Source of the DNA: Gammaproteobacteria bacterium
GTDB taxonomy: Bacteria > Pseudomonadota > Gammaproteobacteria > UBA6429 > Thiohalophilaceae
Length of the DNA: 64,000 nt
Reading direction: 5' to 3'
Assembly (NCBI GenBank): GCA_024275915.1
Contig: JAJRYG010000090.1
Coordinates: forward strand, 1 to 64,000
Shown here: piece by piece, positions 47,963 through 56,143 of the stretch
How positions within the stretch are numbered: position 1 is the stretch's first letter
Layout of the letters: every line of letters begins with the position of its first letter
Made by a program: the position numbers and the translations under genes
Notes under the pieces: model-generated
What the model was told of the DNA's origin: nothing
Seen by the model: the letters and a program-made list of their open reading frames with translations, nothing else
Database searches by the model: none

Positions 47963-48227
47963 AACAAAAGATGCGATGAATCGTTTCCTTATGTTTTCAA
48001 TGACTTGCGATCATTGTAAACGCACAGGATCCCTTGTCGCCAACAGGGGGCCAGATCGTGCCTCCTTCGCTGTTTTGACATGCTCATCCCGGCTTTTGCG
48101 TTTTTTTGCCAAATATTCCACTAATTACCGGCTTTGAACTGCATTATGGAAAATATGATCTAGATTTATAACATGGGCAGTTCAAATGCCGTTGACGAGT
48201 TGCAGTTAAGAGGGATCATTGCCGATT
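47963..48227. promoter_or_regulatory. Leader region of the sucAB-lpd operon
   Basis: No gene is seen. The AT-rich stretch 48100-48180 (ttatggaaaatatgatctagatttataac) probably holds the promoter, but I cannot pick a well-spaced hexamer pair: TTGAAC at 48134 and TATGAT at 48154 are only 14 bp apart. Confidence 0.35.
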
Positions 48228-51071
48228 ATGGATCAGAAAGTATTCGACGAAAGCCTTGAGTCGCGCTGGCGAAGCTCGCCACTGGCCGGCAGCAATGCAG
48301 CCTATGTGGCACAGATGTACGAGGCTTATCAGCGTGATGCCGAGGCTCTCGACAAGGCCTGGCGCGAGTATTTCGATGGCCTGCCGGCGCAGCATGAAGA
48401 GGGAAGTGAAACCGCCCATGAAGCCGTGCGCGAGCAGTTTCGCCAACTGGCCATGCAGCCTGCCCGTGGTGGTGTTTGCCGGGTACCCGAAGACGAATTG
48501 CACGATGCCAAGCAGGTTCGCGTCCTGCAGCTGATCAATGCCTACCGGTTTCGTGGTCACCAGTGGGCAAGCACCAACCCGCTCTACCCGAAAAGTGAAA
48601 CGCCCATCGCCGAGCTGACCCTGGAGCATTACCAGCTTGAAGAACACGATCTGGATACCGTGTTCAATACAGGTTCACTTATGGGGCCGCCCAGGGCAAC
48701 ACTGGGTGAGATCCTCGACATCATACAGGCGACCTATTGCGGCTCCATCGGTGCCGAGTACATGCACATTACCGACACTGTGGAAAAACGCTGGATCCAG
48801 CAATACCTGGAAAGCGGTCAGGGCAAACGGCATTTTTCGGCCCAGACCCGGCAACGCCTGCTCAGACAGTTGATGGTTGCCGAGCAGTTCGAAAAGTACC
48901 TGCACAACCGCTATGTAGGACAGAAACGGTTTTCCCTCGAAGGTGGGGAAAGCCTGATCACCATCCTCAGGGAGCTCATTTGGCGCGGTGGTGAAAAGCA
49001 CGAGGTCAAGGAAGTGGCCATCGGCATGGCACACCGTGGCCGGCTCAATGTGCTGGTCAATATCATGGGCAAGACACCGGCGGAACTGTTCCAGGAATTC
49101 GAGGGGACGGCGGAAAACCATGTGGGCACCGGCGACGTGAAATACCACTCGGGTTTCTCCTCCAATCTTTCCACGGGCAACGGTCAGGTGCATGTGATCA
49201 TTGCCTTCAACCCCTCCCACCTGGAGATCGTCAGCCCGGTGGTGGAAGGTTCGGTGCGGGCCCGCCAGGATCGCCGGGATGATCGCTACGGTTGCCAGGT
49301 GGTGCCGGTGGTGGTGCATGGTGATGCGGCCTTTGCCGGGCAGGGAGTGGTGATGGAAACCTTCAACATGTCCCAGTCACGGGGTTACTCCACCAAGGGT
49401 ACCGTGCATGTGGTGATCAACAACCAGATCGGCTTTACCACCAGCAACCAGGAAGATGCGCGCTCCACCCTCTACTGTACCGATGTGGCAAAAATGGTCA
49501 ATGCCCCCATCTTCCATGTCAATGGTGATGATCCCGAAGCGGTGCTACTGGTAGCAAGGATGGCGCTGGATTACCGCATGCGTTTTTCCAAGGACGTGGT
49601 CATCGACCTGGTCTGTTATCGCCGTCATGGGCACAGTGAGGCGGATGAGCCCATGGCCACCCAGCCGATGATGTACCAGCGCATCCGTCAGATGCCCACG
49701 ACTTTCGAACTGTTCTGTAAAAAATGCCTGGCACAGCAGGTCGTCACGCAAGCCGAGGTTGATGAACAGATCCGTGGTTACCATGAAAAACTGGACAGCG
49801 GTGAAATCGTTGCCGACAACTTCATCAACAGTCACAAGGCAGCCTATGCCTTCGAGCCGGCTTGGCACGAGTTTGCCAACCAGTCATGTACCACCTGTAT
49901 CGAGACCGGCGTGGAATATCAGCGCCTGCTGGATTTGTCCATGCAGTTGCAGAGCCTGCCCGATGGCTTCATCCTGCATCCTGCGGTGGAAAAGATCCGT
50001 ATAGCCCGGGTCAAGATGGCGCGGCGGGAAATACCCATGGACTGGGGGGCGGCCGAAACCCTGGCCTATGCAACCCTGATGGAAGAGGGCTATTCGGTAC
50101 GGCTGTCGGGCCAGGACAGTGCACGGGGCACCTTTTTCCACCGCCATGCCGCCCTGCACAACCAGAAAGATGGCGAGATTTATATTCCATTGCGAAACCT
50201 GAAAAATATAGATGCCCGTTTTCTGGTGATCAATTCCCTGCTGTCCGAAGAAGCGGTGCTGGCCTTTGAATACGGTTATGCCACCACAGATCCCAGTACC
50301 CTGACCATCTGGGAAGCCCAGTTCGGTGACTTCGCCAACAATGCCCAGGGAGTGATCGATCAGTTCATCAGCGCCGGAGAGCAGAAATGGGATCGCCTCT
50401 GCGGTCTGGTGCTGTTGTTGCCACATGGTCTCGAAGGCCAGGGGCCGGAGCATTCCTCGGCACGGCTGGAACGTTATCTGCAGCTGTGTGCCCAGCAGAA
50501 CATGATGGTCTGTATTCCCACCACTGCGGCACAGATCTTTCATCTGTTACGTCGGCAGATGCTCATGACCTGCCGCCGGCCCCTGATCGTCATGTCACCG
50601 AAGAGCCTGTTGCGCCACCATGTGGCACAAAGTCCCATCGATGAGCTGACCGAAGGCAGTTTCCGCGAGGTGATCGGCGAAGTGGATCCCCTGCCTGAAG
50701 ACAGGGTGGAACGGCTCATCATGTGCAGTGGCAAGGTGTATTATGATCTGCTGGCGCAGCGGCGCAAGGACAAGCGTGACGATGTGGCGATCATTCGTAT
50801 CGAGCAGCTTTATCCATTCCCTGTCGAGCAGGCGCAACAGGAGATCCGCCGTTATCACAATGCCCACAGCTTCGTCTGGTGCCAGGAAGAACCCCAGAAC
50901 CAGGGCGCCTGGTATTCCAGCCAGCATCACATGCGCTCGGTGATCAGCAATCCCGCCAATCTCGAATATGCCGGTCGGCCCTTCCTTGCGGCACCGGCAG
51001 TGGGCTATCCCAGCCTGCACGTCAAACAGCAGCGTGATCTGGTGATGGCTGCACTGGGTGAACGCAAATAA
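48228..51071 (+). CDS. sucA: 2-Oxoglutarate dehydrogenase E1 component
   Basis: The thiamine-diphosphate-dependent E1 subunit decarboxylates 2-oxoglutarate in the TCA cycle. The protein is about 947 residues, the normal length. Motifs visible are LQLINAYRFRGHQWASTNPL, the ThDP region IGMAHRGRLNVLVNIMGK, FNPSHLEIVSPVVEGSVRARQD, and VCYRRHGHSEADEP. ATG 48228 is conventional, but the AGAGGG ribosome binding site is 13 bp away from it and only 4 bp from an in-frame TTG at 48219, so the TTG could be used. The gene heads a sucA-sucB-lpd operon with gaps of 27 and 6 bp. Confidence 0.97.
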   Translation: MDQKVFDESLESRWRSSPLAGSNAAYVAQMYEAYQRDAEALDKAWREYFDGLPAQHEEGSETAHEAVREQFRQLAMQPARGGVCRVPEDELHDAKQVRVLQLINAYRFRGHQWASTNPLYPKSETPIAELTLEHYQLEEHDLDTVFNTGSLMGPPRATLGEILDIIQATYCGSIGAEYMHITDTVEKRWIQQYLESGQGKRHFSAQTRQRLLRQLMVAEQFEKYLHNRYVGQKRFSLEGGESLITILRELIWRGGEKHEVKEVAIGMAHRGRLNVLVNIMGKTPAELFQEFEGTAENHVGTGDVKYHSGFSSNLSTGNGQVHVIIAFNPSHLEIVSPVVEGSVRARQDRRDDRYGCQVVPVVVHGDAAFAGQGVVMETFNMSQSRGYSTKGTVHVVINNQIGFTTSNQEDARSTLYCTDVAKMVNAPIFHVNGDDPEAVLLVARMALDYRMRFSKDVVIDLVCYRRHGHSEADEPMATQPMMYQRIRQMPTTFELFCKKCLAQQVVTQAEVDEQIRGYHEKLDSGEIVADNFINSHKAAYAFEPAWHEFANQSCTTCIETGVEYQRLLDLSMQLQSLPDGFILHPAVEKIRIARVKMARREIPMDWGAAETLAYATLMEEGYSVRLSGQDSARGTFFHRHAALHNQKDGEIYIPLRNLKNIDARFLVINSLLSEEAVLAFEYGYATTDPSTLTIWEAQFGDFANNAQGVIDQFISAGEQKWDRLCGLVLLLPHGLEGQGPEHSSARLERYLQLCAQQNMMVCIPTTAAQIFHLLRRQMLMTCRRPLIVMSPKSLLRHHVAQSPIDELTEGSFREVIGEVDPLPEDRVERLIMCSGKVYYDLLAQRRKDKRDDVAIIRIEQLYPFPVEQAQQEIRRYHNAHSFVWCQEEPQNQGAWYSSQHHMRSVISNPANLEYAGRPFLAAPAVGYPSLHVKQQRDLVMAALGERK

Positions 51072-51098
51072 CAAGATCATGTAATCAAGGAATCAGGC

Positions 51099-52307
51099 AT
51101 GAAAGAAATCAAGGTCCCGGTTTTCCCAGAATCCGTGCAAGACGGCATATTGACGCGTTGGCACAAGCTGCCTGGCGATGAAGTTCATAGCGGTGACATC
51201 ATCGCCGATGTCGAAACCGACAAGGTGGTCTTCGAGGTGCCGGCCCAGGCCGATGGCCGGATCACCGAGCGGCTGGTCGAGGAAAAGACCACGGTGATGG
51301 CCGAGCAGGTGATTGCCCGCATGGAAGAAGGCGAGGTCACGGCCACAACAAAGACCGATGCCGAAAAAAAGCAAGTCGAACAAGGTGCAGCAAAACAACC
51401 ACGGCCGGAAAAAACAGCGACGGAGCCAGTGGCCGAAACGGTTGCCGTGATGCCGGCGGCAAAAAGGATCATCGAGGAAAACCTGCTCGATGCAACACAG
51501 ATAAGTGGTAGCGGCAAGGGAGGCCGCATCCTCAAGCAGGATGTGCAAAAGTTCCTGCAGGACAGTTCCGCAAGTGAGGAAAAAGCGCCAGACTACATCG
51601 GGGGTGAACGGCCGGAAAGACGCCTGCCGATGACCCGCCTGCGCCAGCGCATTGCCGAGCGCCTGCTCGAGGCCCAGCAGTCGGCGGCCATCCTGACCAC
51701 ATTCAACGAGATCGACATGCAGCCGGTGATGGACCTGCGCCAGCGCTACCGGGACGAGTTCGAAAAACAGCACCAGGTCAGGCTGGGCTTCATGTCCTTT
51801 TTCGTTGCCGCAGCCGTTGAAGCACTCAAGCGTTTCCCCGAGGTCAATGCCTCCATCGAGGGTGATGACATCGTCTACCACGGTTTCTTCGACATTGGCG
51901 TCGCCGTGGGTACACCGCGAGGCCTGGTGGTGCCGATTCTGCGTAATGCGGATCAGATGAGCATGGCCCAGGTGGAAAAGAAGATTGCCGACCTGGCAAG
52001 CCGGGCCCAGGATGGCAAGCTGGGGCTGGAGGAGATCACCGGTGGCACCTTCAGCATCACCAACGGAGGGGTATTCGGTTCCCTGCTGTCCACGCCGATC
52101 ATCAACCCGCCACAGAGCGCCATCCTCGGCATGCACAAGATTGAAAAAAGGCCGATGGTGGTGCAGGATGAAATCGTCATCCGGCCGATGATGTATGTTG
52201 CCCTGTCCTATGACCACCGGCTCATCGACGGGCGCGAGGCGGTGCAGTTCCTGGTCACCATCAAGGACTTTCTTGAAGAACCAGCACGCATGTTACTGGA
52301 GATATGA
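51099..52307 (+). CDS. sucB: Dihydrolipoyl succinyltransferase E2 component
   Basis: The 402-residue core subunit of the 2-oxoglutarate dehydrogenase complex has one N-terminal lipoyl domain with the modified Lys in [13 protein letters not shown] charged linker follows, then a peripheral-subunit-binding domain ([30 protein letters not shown]) and the catalytic acyltransferase domain with [20 protein letters not shown] carrying the active His. It lies between sucA and lpd. Confidence 0.97.
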   Translation: MKEIKVPVFPESVQDGILTRWHKLPGDEVHSGDIIADVETDKVVFEVPAQADGRITERLVEEKTTVMAEQVIARMEEGEVTATTKTDAEKKQVEQGAAKQPRPEKTATEPVAETVAVMPAAKRIIEENLLDATQISGSGKGGRILKQDVQKFLQDSSASEEKAPDYIGGERPERRLPMTRLRQRIAERLLEAQQSAAILTTFNEIDMQPVMDLRQRYRDEFEKQHQVRLGFMSFFVAAAVEALKRFPEVNASIEGDDIVYHGFFDIGVAVGTPRGLVVPILRNADQMSMAQVEKKIADLASRAQDGKLGLEEITGGTFSITNGGVFGSLLSTPIINPPQSAILGMHKIEKRPMVVQDEIVIRPMMYVALSYDHRLIDGREAVQFLVTIKDFLEEPARMLLEI

Positions 52308-52313
52308 AGATTC

Positions 52314-53738
52314 ATGGACACTTATGATGTGGTGGTGATCGGTGCCGGCCCGGCCGGCTATGTGGCAGCCATACGCTGCGCCCAGCTGGGTCTGAAGACG
52401 GCCTGCGTGGATGACTGGCTCAACGAGCAGGGTGAACCGTCTCCCGGCGGTACCTGTCTGAACGTGGGCTGTATCCCTTCCAAGGTGCTGCTCGAATCCA
52501 CCCGGCTCTACCAGCATGCCCAGACCGGCCTGGCCGAGCATGGCATCGTCAGCCAGGGTGTGAGCATGCAACTGGATACCCTGCTTGCACGCAAGCAGCG
52601 CGTCGTCGGTGAACTGACTGGTGGTGTGCGGCTGCTGCTCCAGGCCAATGGGGTTACACTGATCAGCGGGCGGGGAAAACTGCTCGCCGCCGACCGGGTC
52701 GAGGTCAGCCACAATGGCAACACTCAAACCCTGTCGGCCAGGCACGTCATTCTGGCGCCGGGCTCGCGGCCCCGCGAGCACAAGCTGCTGCCGGTGGACC
52801 AGGAGCGTATCGTTGATTCAACCGGTGCCCTGGCCTTCGAGGCGGTACCCGAATCCCTAGCGGTGATCGGCGCCGGTGTGATCGGTCTGGAGCTGGGCAG
52901 TGTCTGGCAGCGGCTGGGCAGCAAGGTTCATCTGTTCAAGACCAGCGGCGGGTTTCTTTCTGCGGCGGACCGTGACCTTGCCGAACAGTTGCGAACGGAT
53001 TTTGCCGGCCACGGTTTTGCCTTTCATTTTGAGAGCTACATCACGGGCTGCAAGGTCGACGACCAGGGTGTCACGCTGGAGTACAAGACCAAGGAGCAGA
53101 CTTTCCGCGAAACATTCGACCGGGTTCTGGTTGCCATTGGCCGGGTGCCCAATACCGAGGACCTGTTTGCCAGTCAGACAGGCCTGCAATGTGATCCGCG
53201 AGGCTTCATCAAGGTGGATGAACAGTGCCGAACTTCACTGGCCAACGTGTATGCCATCGGCGACGCGGTACCCGGGCCGATGCTGGCCCACAAGGGTTCG
53301 GAAGAAGGCCTGATGGTCGCCAGTCTGATTGCCGGCCAGTTTGCCGAAGTGAATCACGACACCATTCCCTTCGTGATTTATACCCACCCGGAAGTGGCCT
53401 GGGTGGGGGCCACGGAGCAGGCTCTTCAGGACAGTGGCCGAGCCTACCGGGTGGGCAACTTTTCCTTCGCCGCCAATGGCCGGGCCCGGGCCATTGGCGA
53501 AACGACAGGCCTGATCAAGGTACTGGCCGATGCGCAAAGCGACCAGATCCTCGGTGTGCACATCATCGGTCCGCAGGCGGCCGAGCTGATCAGCCAGGCG
53601 GTGCAGGCCATGAACTTTGGCGCCAGCAGTGAAGACATCGCCCTGACCCTGTTTGCCCACCCCTCCCTGTCGGAAGTGCTGCACGAAGCCGCCATGGACG
53701 TGAACCTCATGGCCATCCACAAGGCCCGGCCACGCTGA
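52314..53738 (+). CDS. lpd: Dihydrolipoyl dehydrogenase E3 component
   Basis: The 474-residue flavoenzyme reoxidises dihydrolipoyl groups with NAD. It has the N-terminal FAD motif VVVIGAGPAGYVAAIRCAQLG, the redox-active disulfide GGTCLNVGCIPSK, the NAD-binding IGAGVIGLELGSVWQRLGS, and the C-terminal catalytic HPSLSEVLHEA. It is the third gene of the suc operon, starting 6 bp after sucB, and is followed by a terminator. Confidence 0.97.
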   Translation: MDTYDVVVIGAGPAGYVAAIRCAQLGLKTACVDDWLNEQGEPSPGGTCLNVGCIPSKVLLESTRLYQHAQTGLAEHGIVSQGVSMQLDTLLARKQRVVGELTGGVRLLLQANGVTLISGRGKLLAADRVEVSHNGNTQTLSARHVILAPGSRPREHKLLPVDQERIVDSTGALAFEAVPESLAVIGAGVIGLELGSVWQRLGSKVHLFKTSGGFLSAADRDLAEQLRTDFAGHGFAFHFESYITGCKVDDQGVTLEYKTKEQTFRETFDRVLVAIGRVPNTEDLFASQTGLQCDPRGFIKVDEQCRTSLANVYAIGDAVPGPMLAHKGSEEGLMVASLIAGQFAEVNHDTIPFVIYTHPEVAWVGATEQALQDSGRAYRVGNFSFAANGRARAIGETTGLIKVLADAQSDQILGVHIIGPQAAELISQAVQAMNFGASSEDIALTLFAHPSLSEVLHEAAMDVNLMAIHKARPR

Positions 53739-53911
53739 AACGGGCCTTCGTCACAATTTCAGTGGGTGAAAAAAAGGGAAAATAATTTTTCGTTTGCGCT
53801 GAACTTTCCCCAACCCCCCCGGTCAGACTCTACAGTGTTCATATGCACTATTCCCGCAACCCTCCCAGTGGGAATTCAAGCCCGGTTTCCCCAAAGCCGG
53901 GTGTATATTCA

Positions 53912-53953
53912 CCCCGGAACCCTTCTATCCCCAAATGTTCCGGGGTTTTTTTT
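53912..53953 (+). terminator. Intrinsic terminator of the suc operon
   Basis: The 9-bp stem ccccggaac / gttccgggg is followed by eight T. It lies about 175 bp after the lpd stop. Confidence 0.85.
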
Positions 53954-54035
53954 GTCTGGAATTTACAAAGGTTCACAGATCCCGGCTGCGCCCTGGAGAC
54001 AAGCCGCCTATGCTTTGAGGGCACATGAATGCTCT

Positions 54036-54060
54036 GGCGTCTGCCCGCTGGGCAGACGCC
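54036..54060. repeat. Perfect hairpin between lpd and engB
   Basis: An 11-bp perfect stem ggcgtctgccc / gggcagacgcc with a GCT loop. It has no T-run on either side. A further short CCCCG..CGGGG hairpin with a T-rich tail abuts the engB stop at 54094-54112. The rest of the 53739-54106 gap holds no gene. Confidence 0.7.
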
Positions 54061-54106
54061 TTCGACCCCGGAATCGATTACCCCTCATCCCTGCCCCGTT
54101 CCGGGG

Positions 54107-54754
54107 TTATTTTTTGTCACTGGCAAAATCCAGCCAGTCGTCAAGCACCTGCTGAGCCTCGTCGATGCCCATTTTTTTCAGGGCCGAAAACTGCTGCACA
54201 CTGACCTGGGGCTGGTTCTCGACAGCTTTCTTGACCTTGAGGTAGGCACTGGCGGCGGCACCGCGCTTGAGCTTGTCGGCCTTGGTGAGCAGGATGTGCA
54301 CCGGCAGTTCACGCCATTGGCACCATTCGAGCATCTGCTGGTCGAAGTCGGTGAGTGGATGGCGAATGTCCATCAGCAGGATCAGGCCACGCAGGGACTG
54401 GCGCTCGACCAAGTAACGGGACATGGCCTGGCCCCACTGGGCACGGATCCGGTCGGGCACCCTGGCGTAGCCGTAGCCGGGCAGATCCACCAGACGGCGC
54501 TGTTCGTCCAGTGCAAAGAACACCAGATGCTGGGTGCGGCCGGGGGTCTTGCTGGTGCGGGCCAGGGCCTTGCGCTGAGTCAGGGTGTTGAGGGCGCTGG
54601 ACTTGCCGGCGTTGGAGCGGCCGGCAAAGGCCACTTCCTGACCTAGATCAGGTGGTGCCTGTTCCGGTTTTGGTACGCTGACAAGGAATTGTGCCTTATT
54701 ATATCGAGCCGGGTTGTTCCGGGGTTTCTGTGGGGGGTTCTGTGTTGAATTCAC
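54107..54754 (-). CDS. engB: Ribosome biogenesis GTP-binding protein EngB (YsxC/YihA)
   Basis: EngB is a small essential GTPase needed for 50S assembly. From GTG 54754, which has a GGAG ribosome binding site 9 bp upstream, the protein is 215 residues, the usual size. G motifs are intact: G1 [18 protein letters not shown], the switch SKTPGRTQ, G3 [11 protein letters not shown]4 LLTKADKL and a G5-like SALKK. The track start at 54844 (also GTG) would overlap the strong divergent promoter and adds a poorly conserved leader, so the shorter start is preferred. Confidence 0.95.
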   Translation of the reverse strand: MNSTQNPPQKPRNNPARYNKAQFLVSVPKPEQAPPDLGQEVAFAGRSNAGKSSALNTLTQRKALARTSKTPGRTQHLVFFALDEQRRLVDLPGYGYARVPDRIRAQWGQAMSRYLVERQSLRGLILLMDIRHPLTDFDQQMLEWCQWRELPVHILLTKADKLKRGAAASAYLKVKKAVENQPQVSVQQFSALKKMGIDEAQQVLDDWLDFASDKK

Positions 54755-54810
54755 TGGGGAAAACTCCGGAAAAATTGGCTCTGATATCAAAAAGGATTTA
54801 GCCTCTGGGC

Positions 54811-54838
54811 TTGAGTGGATTGCCGGTGCTGTTATAAT
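54811..54838 (+). promoter_or_regulatory. Sigma-70 type promoter for the cytochrome c5 gene
   Basis: TTGAGT (54811-54816) and a perfect TATAAT (54833-54838) are separated by 16 bp. Transcription would begin near 54845 and give a leader of about 130 bases before the cytochrome c5 ATG. Confidence 0.65.
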
Positions 54839-54976
54839 GCCCACCGACTTGACCGTATCAGGCCCGGATTAAGAAGGATGTGCATTTTTTGCCCTGGTGC
54901 CCGGAGTCGAGTTTAACATGACGAAAAATTTCCGTGGTACCAAATAATCACCTAATATATTTTGGAGCAAGTAAAT

Positions 54977-55297
54977 ATGAACAAGATCGTTACTATCGCC
55001 GCTGCTGTTACCCTGATGGGTGCTTTTTCTACTGCCGCCATGGCCGATGCCGGTGAAAAAACCTACAAGGCGGCCTGCTTTGCCTGTCACGGTACGGGTG
55101 CAGCCGGTGCCCCCAAGTTCGGTGACAAGGCAGCATGGGGCCCCCGTATTGCCAAGGGTCTGGATACGCTGCATACCCATGCCATCAAGGGCTTCAAGGG
55201 CAAGAAAGGCTTCATGCCTGCCAAGGGTGGTCGTGCCGATCTGAGCGATGCCGATGTCAAGGCAGCTGTCGACTACATGGTTGCTCACAGCAAGTAA
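54977..55297 (+). CDS. Monohaem cytochrome c5-like protein
   Basis: The 106-residue periplasmic cytochrome has a signal peptide (KIVTIAAAVTLMGAFSTAAMA), one CFACHGTG haem site and a Met ligand in FMPAKGG, the cytochrome c5 pattern. It would carry electrons between the bc1-type complex and a terminal oxidase or another acceptor. ATG 54977 has a GGAG ribosome binding site 9 bp upstream; the track start at 54962 is an upstream TTG. The cytochrome c4 gene follows after 72 bp, which include a small cccggt-ta-accggg hairpin. Confidence 0.92.
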   Translation: MNKIVTIAAAVTLMGAFSTAAMADAGEKTYKAACFACHGTGAAGAPKFGDKAAWGPRIAKGLDTLHTHAIKGFKGKKGFMPAKGGRADLSDADVKAAVDYMVAHSK

Positions 55298-55369
55298 GTC
55301 GTACTTACCCAAACCCGGTTACCGGGACTTTGAAATTTTCCCACAACATTTAGCGATGGTTGATACCCC

Positions 55370-55978
55370 ATGAAGTATACAGCACTTATTTCCATGTTCA
55401 CCCTGTTTGCTCTGGCCACAGGAGCCCAAGCGGCAGGCAATGCAGCGGCAGGGCAGACCAAGGCCCAGAACTGCGTTGGTTGTCACGGCGTGAACGGTAA
55501 CAGTACTAATCCTGCCTGGCCAAAACTGGCAGGGCAGCATGAGGGATATCTTGTTAAACAGTTGGGCGATTTCAAAGCAGGCAAGACCCGCCAGGACCCT
55601 CTGATGAGTGCCCAGGCGGCAGGCCTGTCTGACCAAGACATGGCAGATCTCGGTGCCTATTTTTCCAGCCAGAAAATGAGCCCTGGCGTTGCGGATGAAG
55701 CCAAGCTGGAACTGGGCCAGAAAATCTACCGCGCAGGCAACAAGGCCAGTGGCGTTTCTGCCTGCATGGCCTGTCACAGCCCCACCGGTGCCGGCAACCC
55801 GCCCGCCAAATTCCCGCGCCTGAGTGGTCAGCACGCGGCCTATGTGGCCAAGGCGCTGAAAGACTTCCGCAGTGGTGCCCGCAGCAATGATGCCGGCAAG
55901 ATGATGCGTAATGTAGCTGCGCACATGACTGACGAAGAAATCGAAGCGGTTGCCTCGTATGTACAGGGCCTGAAATAA
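55370..55978 (+). CDS. Dihaem cytochrome c4
   Basis: The 202-residue protein has a signal peptide and two homologous cytochrome domains with haem sites CVGCHGVNG (first half) and CMACHSPTG (second half), each followed by a Met-ligand region (MSAQAAGLSDQDM; MMRNVAAHMTDEEI). This is the cytochrome c4 family, a periplasmic or membrane-associated electron carrier to cbb3 or aa3 oxidases. In Pseudomonas a cytochrome c4 gene lies between engB and dsbA (from memory), the same context as here. Confidence 0.94.
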   Translation: MKYTALISMFTLFALATGAQAAGNAAAGQTKAQNCVGCHGVNGNSTNPAWPKLAGQHEGYLVKQLGDFKAGKTRQDPLMSAQAAGLSDQDMADLGAYFSSQKMSPGVADEAKLELGQKIYRAGNKASGVSACMACHSPTGAGNPPAKFPRLSGQHAAYVAKALKDFRSGARSNDAGKMMRNVAAHMTDEEIEAVASYVQGLK

Positions 55979-55996
55979 GCACAATCACATGAATTT

Positions 55997-56050
55997 TACC
56001 ACCTTCGGGTGGTATCCAGGCAGGGGCGGTCAAACCGCCCCTTCTTTTTG
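55997..56050 (+). terminator. Tandem hairpins and terminator after cytochrome c4
   Basis: A UUCG-loop hairpin taccacc-ttcg-ggtggta (55997-56014) is followed by a second stem ggggcggt-caa-accgcccc (56023-56041) and ttcttttt. The second is a standard intrinsic terminator. Confidence 0.85.
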
Positions 56051-56143
56051 GCCGGCAAAAGGCCGTTGTTTCCCGAAAGCAACAGCCTGTCAGGTGAAAT
56101 GCTGGCCTGGCCATGAGGAATATGCCGGCGAGATGTGCTGAAA

